From positions 124,001 to 188,000 of the forward strand of contig JANEZZ010002707.1 in NCBI GenBank assembly GCA_026122225.1: a DNA stretch of 64,000 nucleotides, written 5' to 3'. The translations under genes were made by a program, and so were the position numbers. Each line of letters opens with the position of its first letter. Positions within the stretch are counted from its first letter, which is position 1. The notes beneath the pieces are model-generated. The model did not search any database. It was not told the origin of the DNA and saw nothing but the letters and a program-made list of their open reading frames with translations. This document shows, one piece after another, positions 47,353-57,832 of this stretch. The DNA is from Heloderma charlesbogerti. Its lineage: Eukaryota; Chordata; Lepidosauria; Squamata; Helodermatidae.

Positions 47353-48484
47353 TGGCTGGTGGCTCCGCAGAATCCCCGCAGAGTGGAGCCGGCTGAGCAG
47401 GATTCCGGGGGGGGGGGGACGGAGCGCCTCCCCCCCATTGAGGATTCCGGGGGGAAGGACGGAGCGCCTCCCCCCCCACCATGAAGCAGATCCACGAAAC
47501 GTTAAGTGACTTTCGTACATCCCTACCAGAAACAGACCACTAGCCAGTGAAGCTGTTGTAACAAGGGGATAACATACTCCCTGTAACTTGCCTTGGTCAA
47601 CAGTCTGGCTGCAGCATTCTGGACCAGCTGTAGCTTCTGAGCAGTTTTCAAAGACAACCCCACATAGAGTAGTCCAAACAGGATGTAACTAAGGCATGTG
47701 CGACCATGGCCGGATCAAACATCTTTAGGAAGAGGTGCAGTTGGCGTACTAGCCTCAGCTGCGCAAACACACACCTGGCCACCGCTGAAACCTGGGCGTC
47801 CAGGTTCAGGGCAGAGTCTATTAGTACACCCAACTGCGAAACTGAGTCTTCAGGGGGAGTGTAACTCCATCCAGCGCAGGCTGAATCCCTGTTAATGGAT
47901 TAAGCTTCAATTTGTTTGTTCTCATCCAGTTCATTATTGACATTGGACACCAATTTAGAACTACAAGAGTTTCCTTGGGTTTAGATAGAAAGGAGAGTAG
48001 AGTTGGGTGTTATCAGCATATGGAGGCACCAAACCCCCAAACTCTGGAAATTTCTCTTAGTGTATACATTTCATGTACATGTTAAATAGCATGGAGATAA
48101 TGACCAACAGCCATGGCATCAAACAGGAATTCCCCAGCACCACCTTCTGAAATTGCCACTCCAAGACGTACCAGAGCCACTGTATAACAATGCCTCTCCA
48201 TCCCATCTCCGATAAACATCTCAGAAGGATACCATGCTTGATGGTATCAAAAGTCACCGAGAGGTCCAAGCAAAACCAAAAGGGACACACTCCCCCTGTC
48301 CAGTTGCCAGTGTATATCATCCACAAAGGTGACCAAAGCAGCCTCTGTTCCATAACCACGCTTGAAACCGGACTGAAATGGATCTAGATAATTCACCTCA
48401 TCCAAAAATCCCTGGAGCTGAGAAGCCAAATGCTCCAGCACCTTGGAGACTGGCTGGAAATCATCCAATACCGTGGGGTTCAGG

Positions 48485-48620
48485 GAGAGTTATTATTACT
48501 GTTATTATTATTTACATTTCTATACCACTCCATAGCCAAAGCTCTCTCAGAGGTTTACAAAAGTTAAAACAGAAGCTCTTACCACAGGTTCACACCTTGC
48601 TGTAAAGAGGCATTCACCAC
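48485..48620 (-). repeat. L2-type 3' tail fragment
   Basis: (TTA)n then TTTCTATACCACTCCATAGCC and CAAAGCTCTCTCAGAGGTTTAC, the antisense L2 3' UTR seen also at 23925 and 18375. 48620-49038 shows nothing further of note. Confidence 0.6.
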
Positions 48621-49049
48621 TATCCTTATCCACTCAGCCTGTCTCTCCCCCCCCCCGCCCCCCAGCTGCTCTTATAAGCCAGGAAGGGCAAGGGTCCAGC
48701 ACACAAGTGGTAGAACTAACTTCTCCAAGGATCCTGTCCACATCCTTCGGCTACAGAAATGGAAAAGTATCCATTATAACTAGAAAAGCAGGGGCCAAAG
48801 TTACATCCACTTGGCCTGTATCAACTATGGCATCCAAGCTGGCATGGATACGACTGATTTTATCTGCAAAGTGTCACGCAAATTTGTCACAGCAGTTGGA
48901 TTTTAATTTATATGCTGCTTTTCCATTAAAAAAACTGTGCTGGACGCACCAATTAAAAATCAGCACAATATTTCAATGCTAAAAATCTCAATTCTAAGCA
49001 AAACAACAATATCAACCTAACACTATATATGTGTCACTAGCAACAATAA

Positions 49050-49481
49050 TTTCCCAGTAGTAATGTATGGCTGTGAGAGCTGGACTATAAGGAAGGCTGA
49101 GCGCCGAAGAATTGATGCTTTCGAACTGTGGTGCTGGAGAAGACTCTTACGAGTCCCCTGGACTGCAAGGAGGTCAAATCAGTCCATCCTAAAGGAAATC
49201 AACCCTGAGTGCTCATTGGAAGGACAGATAATGAAGCTGAAGCTCCAATATTTTGGCCACCTAATGCGAAGAGAAAACTCCCTGGAAAAGACCCTGATGC
49301 TGGGAAAGATTGAAGGCAAAAGGAGAAGGGGACGGCAGAGGATGAGATGGCTAGATAGCATCACGGATGCAATGAATATGAACTTGAGCATGCTCCGGGA
49401 GAGAGCGCAGGACAGGAAGGCCTGGCGTGCTATGGTCCATGGGGTCACGAAGAGTCGGACACGACTGAACAACAACAACAA
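49050..49481 (+). mobile_element. Bov-B LINE 3' copy with 11-bp target duplication
   Basis: 5'-truncated Bov-B in sense on the + strand, antisense to MGLL. The ORF2 C-terminus is open: MYGCESWTIRKAERRRIDAF, then LWCWRRLLRVPWTARRSNQS, RRRRGRQRMRWLDSITDAMN and VTKSRTRLNN, ending in (ACA)n. Flanked by AGCAACAATAA at 49039-49049 and 49482-49492. Confidence 0.95.
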
Positions 49482-49844
49482 AGCAACAATAAATAACAAT
49501 ATCAGTAAAATAGTATCAAAGTTCCCATGCCCTTCAACTGTCACTTGGCAGCAGCCACCCCATCAAGCTGCAGCAGAGGTAGAGATGGGAAGCAGGCTCC
49601 ACTCCACTGGCTCTGCTGAGAGACCGGCTCCATCAGGCGCCTCCCCACCTCAACTGGTAGCAGCCACCTGGCTGTAGCAGAGGGAGAGATCTGAGCTGGC
49701 ATCCAAGTTTGGCAGGGCTCTTGGTGTTCACCCCAACATGGGGGGGGACCTCCCTCACTTTACCTGGAAAGCAGCAGCAGCTACTCTAGCTGGCAAGCAC
49801 TCCTGCTGACACCCACCATTTAAATCCCTCCACAGTGTCACTGG

Positions 49845-50720
49845 CACCATGTGAAGGAATGCCTGTATATAACGTCTGGTTCTGTAAGGTTTACTTTGTG
49901 TGGCCTCTGAAGCTGTCTACAGTGTATATGAGTAGGCCTGAGGCTTTGTTTTGTTATGGTCAAAGGCCTGCGTAGTAGTTGCTTAGCGACATTCTCAAGG
50001 GGGAGAGAGAGAGACAATCGCTTTGACTATTGTTAGATGGGGCCTGGATCAGGTAAATGCAAGTCGGGTTGGCTGGGGATTCTAGCTAGGCGGAAAAGAA
50101 TGGTTGGGAAATGACAGTTGACAGTTTAGTCCGAAAGAGTCTGTGGAGAGGGAGGGAGAAGGTCTGCTGGTTGGTGTGGTGTTTGAGAAAGATTTAAGAG
50201 AAAGCTGAGGAGAAAGTGAATAGCTATTCTTTCTCTGTAGGATAACTTTAGGTGACTGGGGAAGATCAGTAGGGAGCAGGTGGCTGTGTGATGCCAAGAG
50301 GCTGCCCTAAGATCTTGCCAGAAGGTTATGCAAGCAGGCAGTAAAAACCCAGATAAACTGTCCAAGCAGCCAGTAATACAATGGGAGGAGCTTTAGGTGT
50401 CAGAGGAAGACCGTGCCCAGAAACTGGGCCTGGTTGTAAGGGTATTTGGCTGGTGTGGAAGTTTAGGGCATCTGACCTAAGGTAAAAGAAGTCCTTAGAG
50501 GCTTGTAACAGCAACAGTGTTTCTTGAGTTCTAGAGAACTGTCACTAAGCAGTTTTTTTAAAAAGTAAATATGAGTAATCCCTTATGTACAAAATATCCC
50601 TTTAATAAATTACTTGTTTAATGGTTCAACTTGTCTCTAGTGTTGGTGCCCATCTCACGTCTACGCCTCTTATACCAACTCCTAGGAGGTTTAAGGTATT
50701 CTAATAGAATTGGTGGAAGC
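49845..50720 (+). mobile_element. Possible LTR with adjacent primer-binding-like site
   Basis: A segment beginning near TGTGAAGGAATGCC (49853), with AATAAA near 50604, then AATTGGTGGAAGCGGGAAAGG at about 50708-50728, resembles the LTR end and the TGGTGGCAGCGG-type start of internal sequence in Gypsy/ERV elements. No gag or pol was recognised and no second LTR found. 49494-49844 holds two loose copies of a GCAGCCACC...GCAGAGGTAGAGAT motif. Confidence 0.25.
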
Positions 50721-50894
50721 GGGAAAGGGTCAGCTTGTGGAACTCTTGATTTATACTGGCAGAGTGTTCCTCAGGCCCAGAACTACAAGCATTTGTGATA
50801 AATAAGAAATCCCACAGGTGGGACTGCCTAGTGAAGGAGCAGTTTCCCCATAGGTGGTGGCAGTAGTGGTGTGAGGAAATCCCCCATACACCTC

Positions 50895-50926
50895 AACATA
50901 GCATCACTCTTGAGCGATGCTATGTT
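50895..50926. repeat. 32-bp near-perfect palindrome
   Basis: AACATAGCATCACTC-TT-GAGCGATGCTATGTT, 14 of 15 positions paired. Confidence 0.9.
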
Positions 50927-52699
50927 AGGGCCCGAAGAGGCACTGTGGGAAATTAAAATAGCAGGTGCCAGCCACAGCTGCCTGGGCACTGGGCCAAGGA
51001 AATCCAGCAGCCACCCAGCACTGAGACAACCGCCAGGCCTGGGTGGCTGTAGTCAGCATTTTGGATTGGCAGTGGGTCCTTTTGATGGCTCAAGCCATTG
51101 GCAACTGCCCGATGGTGGCATCTGTCAGGGATGGGCCATGAGCAGCTGTCTGGTGTGAGCTGAGAGCTGGGAACCAGAAGTGTGGATCAGGGTAAAACCA
51201 GAGAAATACAGAGATGCACCAGAAGCTCAATTGAGACAGGAAGTCTTAAGACTTTTTGCTACCCAGAGGGAGCCAATGGCCAGCCTGAGCATGCAGAGTC
51301 AGAACAAAGCCAGAAAGTTCTTCACCAAAAGGCTGCAATTATGCAGCTCTCCACATGAGACAGTGGTGAACAATCCCTGGTGCAGGGCAAATATTAAATA
51401 CAAACAGCAGATAACATTGCTCCAATAACTCCTGAAGAGGGCTTGGTCAACAATCATGGGGATACCGCAAGTGTTAGAAGCTCAGTTTAGACATAAAACT
51501 GTTGTTGGGGGAGGAGGGGGTAGGTACACCCTGCTTGCGCCTCCTACAGAAAGACTTTTCTTAGGGCACCACAAGCCAGTAGCTAGGCATGCGTCAAGGC
51601 ATTTCTTCCTGTGTGTTTAACTGTCTAAAACCCTCTTCTTCTCTCTGTACTCTTCTCATTTGTCCATTGAGAAAATCTTGATTTAGAAAGGACTGATGTC
51701 CTGCAAACTTCCTCTCAGGGAAGGGGTGGGGGGAGAGTTCAACTCTGGCTAATGGAACAACCACGGCAAGTGCTTGTAATTTTGTCAAGTCGCTCTTGTA
51801 GCAGCTGGGTGTACCCTGACATTTTCACCCAAGCCCATTTGACTTTTCTTCTCTGATTTAAACAAAAGCGCTGTGTTCCTCTGGCTACTTAGCAACTGGC
51901 TGCAGACGAAAAACTGCTAAGTTGTTTGTTTGGTGCTGTGACACAGCACCACGCGCAGGCAATCCTGCTTCAAGCCGCTTCTCCTACTAAAAGGCAACAG
52001 ATGAAGAACTCTTGGGGGAAGAAAAATCAGAAAGGAGTGGGTGGCTGGATTGACAGACGTTCTCTTCCCGCAGAGTAAAATAATGTAGATAAATTCATTA
52101 TGACGTACCCCCTTCACCACCCCCATATAAAGCCACAAATGCTAGGAGATAGCCTAATGGCTTTTTCCTTCTCTCCCCTTCCCCTCTCCAACCCTGTTTT
52201 GTGCTGATAAAAAAATCCTCAGAAATGCAAGAGGGATTAAACACATCCAACATACAAACAAACCATTATTGAGAAGTTAATGATCAGGTCACATAATGTG
52301 ACTGTCCAGCATGGGTGAAAGAATGGAGGAACAACAAGCAGAGAAAGCGGCTTTGTCTTCAGTCTCTGATTTATTGTAAAAGTGGAAACCTTTGAAATTG
52401 TCAGCAAGGTGGTTCATATCAGAGCTTTCAGAGGAAAGCTCTGGATGGGTTTTTTTTTTAAATGAGTGGGAGATGTAAGAAAAACCAGTGGGGCCTTAAA
52501 GGGTTCTGTCTCTGTCCACCTACATTTCTGCATTCATTCTTTAACGCTCCCTTTTTGCCTCCATTTGCATTCTGTTAATGAACACAGCTCAGACATCTCT
52601 TCATAGCTTCTCATACTATTTTAAAAACTGTTGTTAAAAATCCGGTGGCCTGTAATTCCTTCATCTTCAATTACCTTTGAGGGCAGAATATTGGGAAGA
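50927..52699. other. MGLL intron, nothing recognised
   Basis: No exon, gene or clearly assignable transposon was seen. Short frames here lack homology I know. Confidence 0.4.
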
Positions 52700-53253
52700 T
52701 GGGATGGCTCAGTGGAAGTGCACCTGCTTTACATGCAGAAGGTCCCTGATTCAGGGCTCCTTCACACAGGGCTTTTATTCTGCGATTGAGATTGCTCCTT
52801 CCCGGAAGTCCTACCGTGACCCTCCTGCACTAAATGCCCTTTGTTCCATTTTTAAATAGATAGCACATAATGAGCTATCAAATTACCCCGTTGTATTCCA
52901 CTTCAGTTTCCTCCCTGAAAAGAGTTAAAGGGGCAAGAAGAGCAGTGAGATCAATGATAATGAAAGACTCAGATACGGGGAGAAGGAGGGGGGAAGGGGA
53001 GCACGTGTAAAGACAGCCAGTGGTGATCCTGCATTTAAAACGGAAGCAGAAAGCCCCGTTTTAAATGCAGGATTTTAGGCTGGTGTAGAAATGCCCTCAG
53101 TCCCAAGCACCCCCAGTTAAAAGGATTAGACAGCAGCTGAGTTTCTGCCTATAACCCTGGAGAAGAATAGCTGTATTGTTAGAGTAGCCAATACTGGGCT
53201 AGATGGACAGATAATCTGACCTTGTATATATGGTAGCTTCCTTATGTTTCTAT
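52700..53253 (+). mobile_element. tRNA-derived SINE split by a MITE
   Basis: The head at 52700-52758 (GGGATGGCTCAGTGGAAGTG, TTTACATGCAGAAGGTCCC) and body at 53096-53253 (CCCAGTTAAAAGGATTAGAC, CAATACTGGGCTAGATGGAC, TGGTAGCTTCCTTATGT) form one SINE of the same family as 28781-28980. Confidence 0.75.
52759..53095. mobile_element. MITE with GGGC termini and TCA duplication
   Basis: It starts GGGCTCCTTCACACAGGGCT and ends GGTGTAGAAATGCCC. TCA precedes and follows it, and removing it restores GATTCAGTCCC of the SINE. A 3-bp TNA-type duplication with GGG ends suggests a PIF/Harbinger-like origin. Near the right end is a perfect 18-bp stem (53026-53043 and 53056-53073). Confidence 0.65.
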
Positions 53254-53283
53254 ATTCTCACCATGATCAGAATATCTAAACAT

Positions 53284-53350
53284 AAAAATGGCCATGTTGG
53301 ACCTGACTGAAGGTGTACTTTTCCAGTACCGTGTCCAACATTAGCCCCAG
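53284..53350 (-). repeat. Short antisense copy of the 31395-31575 repeat family
   Basis: ATGTTGGACCTGACTGAAGG and ACCGTGTCCAACATTAG, diverged. Confidence 0.35.
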
Positions 53351-53434
53351 GATGCTTACTAGCATGGAATTATGGTGATATGTATTCATCTACACAGATA
53401 TAAACGAAATATAAAACAAGAAGAAGAAGCCAGT

Positions 53435-53508
53435 ATGGCCAATGGTCAGGAATGATGGAGCTGTAGACCAAAACATCTGGAGGGCACCAGGTTGGGGAAG
53501 GCTGCTCT
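53435..53508. mobile_element. Half of a palindromic hAT-like MITE, copy 4
   Basis: GCCAGTATGGCCAATGGTCA, then AAAACATCTGGAGGGCACCA and GGTTGGGGAAGG: the right half of the family; the left half is absent. Confidence 0.65.
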
Positions 53509-53974
53509 AGTCACTCATGTGGGGTGGGAATATGTTCAGTGACAATCCTGCATCATCTTATCAGTGAATTAAAGTTTGACATAAGTAATAAGAAAAGTAC
53601 ATGGGTATTTATAGTAGAAAAGTGGAATGTGACACCACTAAAAAGCTGAGTTGCTTTGATGTCACAGGGTAATCATGATTTTTGAAATCAGTCTTATTAA
53701 GTTCCCAGTACAGAAACTATGTATTTGATCCTTTCCTGATGTAGCTCTTCCACCTTCAAGTTTGATGTAACCAGCTTTTCAGAAATGTTCCTGGATCAGG
53801 CAAACAACACTGGTGTGGGGAAGAAGGCTTGGGCCTGGACACCCCTCCACACAGTGATGCTCATTAAGGTCCACTGAGTCAGCTGGGTGTATCTTGATGC
53901 AAATGAGGATATATATCACAACGTGAGACTACTAGTGGTTGTGCAACTCTTCCCTATCTGCCTACCTAAGCTCT

Positions 53975-54375
53975 GAGATTGTCATCAGAGGCCCTGCTCT
54001 GAGTGTCCTCACACGCTGAACTAGAGGGGTGGCTACTTGGGAGCAGGCCTTTTCATTAGCGGCCCACCAGTTATAGAATACCGCCCCCAGGGGCCTGCCT
54101 GGCACCTACTTTGTTATCTTTCACCACCCTTTTTATTTTCTCAGGCTTTTACATCTTGAGTATTTCTGCTGCTGTGCTTGTATTTTTGTTGTTGATATTT
54201 TTAGTTCTTCTAATGTCTGATTTAGCCTCTGCTGCTTTTCATTGCTGCATTTATTATTTTATTGTGATGCTTCTGTTTTTATGTGGATTCTGGATTTTAT
54301 CTGTGTTTTATTGTACATTGTCCTCAGGGCTATCAGCTATATGGTGGCTAGTACATCAAATACATAAATAAGTAA
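53975..54375 (+). mobile_element. L2-type LINE 3' end
   Basis: GGAGCAGGCCTTTTCATTAGCG is the ORF2 end (EQAFSLAAHQL-like). A T-rich 3' UTR and the tail GTACATCAAATACATAAATA follow. Sense on + (antisense to MGLL). Confidence 0.6.
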
Positions 54376-54397
54376 GAGCTGGATCGAGACCATAGGC

Positions 54398-54726
54398 CAG
54401 GAGTGGGGACTACCTGTAACTCAATTTTGGAGCAGCTCTCAGGAGCTGCATTCCAGTGGTGGGTGGGACCAAACTCAAAGGGGCAGAGCCATAAGCAAAA
54501 GGGGCTGGACTAAAAATACCCCAAATGCCAGTATATTTGAGCTTAAAGGTCTTACTACAAGTCACCATGCCTTAGGAGAGGCATTCAAACTTTCAGAATG
54601 GGAAAAAAAACTACAAAAGCCAAGAAGCCACCAAACAATAGGTGGTCGGAGGAAACGTGGGTGCCAGGGAAAGGGGACCTCAAGAGGGCCAGATTTGGTT
54701 AGAGGGCCTGCGATTCCCCACCCCTG
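54398..54726 (-). mobile_element. hAT-like element with 8-bp target duplication
   Basis: 329 bp. Ends CAGGAGTGGGGACTACCTG and GCGATTCCCCACCCCTG (inverted). Flanks CCATAGGC (54390-54397) and CCATAAGT (54727-54734), 6 of 8. Collinear in reverse with 16189-16529. Confidence 0.75.
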
Positions 54727-55509
54727 CCATAAGTTTCCCAAGGCAGGCAAGGCCTCCAAACAACGTAGCTGCAGCAAGGACCACGCTGCTAAACACATAG
54801 CAGGTGATAATGAGGGTATTCATCAGCGGTCTTGCTCTTTCAAAACTATACTCATAACAGATTTGGAGTTATGCATCAGATTTAACAAGCCGGGGTGGGT
54901 GGGATTAAACAAAATGTCTCAAATCCACCATTTACATTTCAGTTCCTGCTTTGCAAAATCAAACTGCTATGAACACAAACAAGTCAGAAGATTCTTGGAG
55001 GACTTCCCAATGATATTTATAGAGACTAGAAATTGGTCTGGCAGATGAATACATTCAACATGTAAATAATGGCTGTTCCCAGCACAATCTGAACTTGTAT
55101 TCTACAGTTTTTGAGTGTAGGTGATATTAAGGAGCTTGGGATTTATTTCTGTCAAACTACAGAACTTTCACAGGTCACTTTTCCAAGAAAATCTGATGTC
55201 AGCAAATGACAACATTTTTTAATTGCTAGGCATTTCTGGTGCATGCAGGTACACAGCAGAGATAGCCAAACTTTCGTTCTTAAGTAGTGCAAAAGCTGCT
55301 TGCTCTTGGGCAGTTCAAGGAAGTGAGCAGACGTACAATGCAAAACTATCTCCCTAGTAGGCGTGCTTGCTAGAAGATCAAGAGAGACCTTTTTACTCAT
55401 TACTGTAGTGATGCTGAAGCCATTGTGGATACCTCTGGTTTCACTAGTGGCTTCAGATGCAGTTTTGTGGCTTGTACTCTTGGGAATGTCTATATACAAC
55501 ACAAAGGTG

Positions 55510-56065
55510 GCTTTATTTTTTTATAGTATTTGTATACCACCCAATACCTGATGATCTCTGAGCAGTTAGCAATACATTTTAAAACCATAAAGATTAAAAA
55601 ACGTGAAAAATAAAAAACAGAATAACTACTATGTGAATAAAAATAAATACAACCACCAGCAGCAAAACAATACAGCAGAATTAAGGCATTAAATCATCCT
55701 CCCCCAACCTGGCACTCTCCAGATGTGTTGGACTACGACTCCCATCACTCCCAACCAGCGCAACCACCATACTGACTAGGGGCGATGGGAGTTGTAGTCC
55801 AACACATCTGGAAGGCGGCAGGTTGGGAAGGTTGCACTAAACAGTCTTAAGAGTAAAATGCCTGGGGACATAACAAGGTGTCACTTGGCACTGAAAATAT
55901 AGTCATGTGGGCTCCAGGTGGGCCCCTCTAGGGGGCATTCCACAGGTAGGGAGCAACCACTAAAAAACCCTTCGCTGTAGTAGTCACCCATCATACTTTA
56001 TCTGGCAGGGGTACCTGGAGAAGGGTGTCTAAAGATGATCTTCAGGTAGGTATATGTGGGAGCAA
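55510..56065 (-). mobile_element. L2-type LINE 3' part, split by a MITE
   Basis: The left part (TTTGTATACCACCCAATACC, CTCTGAGCAGTTAGCAATAC) is the 3' UTR; the right part (55843-56065: AAAATGCCTGGGGACATAAC, GGGGTACCTGGAGAAGGGTG) is the ORF2 C-terminus. The two are collinear with 23925-24530. Confidence 0.7.
55695..55834. mobile_element. Palindromic hAT-like MITE, copy 5, nested in L2
   Basis: CCCCCAACCTGGCACTCTCC at the left mirrors GGAAGGCGGCAGGTTGGGAAG at the right. Flanking octamers CATTAAAT (55687-55694) and CACTAAAC (55835-55842) agree at 6 of 8. Confidence 0.8.
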
Positions 56066-56271
56066 CTTTTCCACACAGCCACTGATCCATCCACAGCCAT
56101 ACCAGAAAAACACAAGACCTACTGTTGGGTAGTTCTACCACTGGCATACTATGGCAGCTGTGAAGTCAACCAATTTGCTACCATATCAAGAAGAAGAGAA
56201 GGAAGAAAGGATGTGCTAATAAGAGTTCTTGAACCACAGATCACTTGCAGCTACTACTGTTAGAGCATTTC

Positions 56272-57484
56272 TGTAGCGATAACATCTCTCACTCCAGCTT
56301 TGAATTTTGAGGGTGAAACATGGGAATAGAGAATAATTATTTTAAGCATGGACAAAGTGTCACTAAGAAACTGATTTAAACTGAGTCAGATAATCTACTG
56401 CAGTAATATTTACTGCTAGCAGCCTCTAGGGCTAGCAGTTCTTATGCAAAAGGTTTTCCCAGACCAGCTATGTGAGATTCCTCACACTGGAGATCCAAGA
56501 AATGAACCTAGAACCTTATACATGTAAAGCAGTGGTGGTAAACCTCTGGTTTGTGGGCCAGATGCAGCCTGCCAGTCCTTTTCCCAACCTCGGCCCACTC
56601 TCCTTGGTCACCTGCCTCCACAGCCCAGCAGAGGAATGCAATGGAGCCCTGTAGGGAGTGATTGCTTCTTGCATCGCCAGCTCGCTGCCTTTCCTCTCCG
56701 TCTGCTGAGAAAGGAACGCCTTCCTCAGAGCACAGAAAGGAATCATCTTGCCTTCTCTGCAGCCTGGGGGGTGGGGTGGGGAGAGCAGAAAGAGAAGGGA
56801 GAGAGTATGCTGCATGTACATTTGTGGTGGGGTGTGTAGTATGTGTGATCTGCATGTGTGGTATATGTGACCTGTGTGTGTGTGTAACCTGTATGTGTGT
56901 GTATCTGGGCTGCAGATTTGTGGTGTGCACACACTACATGTATGTGTTGTGTGCACTGTTTGTGTGGGTCTGTGGTCCCACCCAGTTTGGGCTTTGGCTC
57001 CCCCACCAATGGCATGCACCCCTGACACATTTCCACCAAAGCAATGTGACCCTCAGGCCAAAAAATAAAACATAACCCCGGTTCCCCATCCCTGAAGTAA
57101 GGCATGTGGCCCAACAGAGAAGCATGTCTGCCTTTCTGATGGGCCCTGGGAGAAACCCATGCTGAAATTACTGTTATCTGTAGTGATAACATCTCTCACT
57201 CCAGCTTTGAATTTTGAAGGTGAAACACAGGAGTAGAGAGTAATTATTTTAAGCATGGACAAAGTGTCACTAAGAAACTGATTTAAACTGAGTCAGTTTA
57301 CCATACTTCTGCTATGATGCACCCATGTTGGCTTTCCAAGTCTCACAGTGACATTTATCGAAGCAGGTCAGGCAGTTTCTGATGGGCCCTGGGAGAAACC
57401 CATGCTGAAATGACTTCTGCTATGATGCACCCACATTGGCTTCCCAAGTCTCACAGTGACATTTATCGAAGCAGGTCAGGCAGA
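56272..57484 (+). repeat. Mosaic of local direct duplications (A-B-A-C-B-C)
   Basis: Block A (GATAACATCTCTCACTCCAG to AAACTGAGTCAG, about 118 bp) occurs at 56275-56392 and 57180-57297. Block B (TTTCTGATGGGCCCTGGGAG to CTGAAAT) at 57134-57170 and 57375-57411. Block C (ACTTCTGCTATGATGCACCC to GCAGGTCAGGCAG) at 57305-57374 and 57413-57483. Copies are about 93-97% identical by eye. Confidence 0.85.
56530..57094 (+). mobile_element. hAT-like element, 565 bp, between the block A copies
   Basis: It starts CAGTGGTGGTAAACC with GTGGGCCAGATGCAGCC, and ends CCTCAGGCCAAAAAAT, then GGTTCCCCATCCCTG (inverted terminus). Flanks ATGTAAAG and AAGTAAGG agree at 6 of 8. It contains a degenerate TG-rich tract at about 56815-56970, which creates several spurious open frames. 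Confidence 0.7.
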
Positions 57485-57832
57485 CTGCTAGGGTCAGAAG
57501 TGCCTCAGAGCAGATTTGACACAGATCCAACCTGTGAAGTTCCACCAGTACAGATAGTTCCCCTGATTGATTATAGATTCTGTAATTTCTCTTCCCTAGT
57601 TCAGAGTACTGATGCAAAACATCTGGGGAGGAAGTCATTTCAGGCTAGATGCAACACTAGACTCTCTTTTTGTCTATGTAGATATGCTTCATTCCCTCCA
57701 GTGGCATTTCATTGATTTGCACCAAGATGGGACTTGCCACTTGTGGTCCGGTCAAACTGTTGAGGCAAAAGGACAGCGCTAGGGAACAAGTAAAGATACT
57801 GCAATTGTTCGCAGGAGCAATAAAATTCTCAC

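Larger units (their letters stand above)
46610..47525. mobile_element. hAT-like non-autonomous foldback element with palindromic array
   Basis: 916 bp. Termini TAGGGATG (46610-46617) and CATCCCTA (47518-47525) are inverted. Target duplication TCAGAAAC (46602-46609) and CCAGAAAC (47526-47533), 7 of 8. Deleting the element plus one octamer restores the surrounding L2 (CTCAGAAAC joined to AGACCACTAGCC). In order it contains: a hairpin at 46626-46690; a GGTGCGGCGG minisatellite at about 46766-46860; a 144-bp palindrome at 46893-47036; two 166-bp tandem units at 47021-47352 with perfect palindromes; then two GATTCCGGGG...GGACGGAGCGCCTCCC repeats to 47480. No transposase is encoded. The open frames across it are Arg/Ala-rich by-products of GGC/CGG composition. 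Confidence 0.85.
46245..48480 (-). mobile_element. L2-type LINE, split by the hAT-like element
   Basis: - strand L2. RT-coding sequence at 48468-48060 (GYGTEAALVTFVDDIHWQLD, then TFDTIKHGILL) is followed by the ORF2 C-terminal part (47830-47534) and, beyond the inserted element, the end of the LINE and its 3' UTR (46601-46245, ACCTTGCCTTTCTACCAAG). The reading of the two flanks is continuous when 46610-47533 is removed. Confidence 0.85.

Noticed and set aside
46602..47495. Long overlapping open frames on both strands (up to about 190 codons, Arg-, Ala- or Pro-rich)
   Set aside because: They are produced by GGC/CGG/GCC repeats and the palindromic units of the hAT-like element; the same peptides recur with the 166-bp period, and there is no start context, domain or splice pattern.
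56508..57192. Open frames of 130-170 codons on both strands
   Set aside because: His/Thr- and Cys/Val-rich peptides come from the CA/TG tract within a hAT-like element; no homology.
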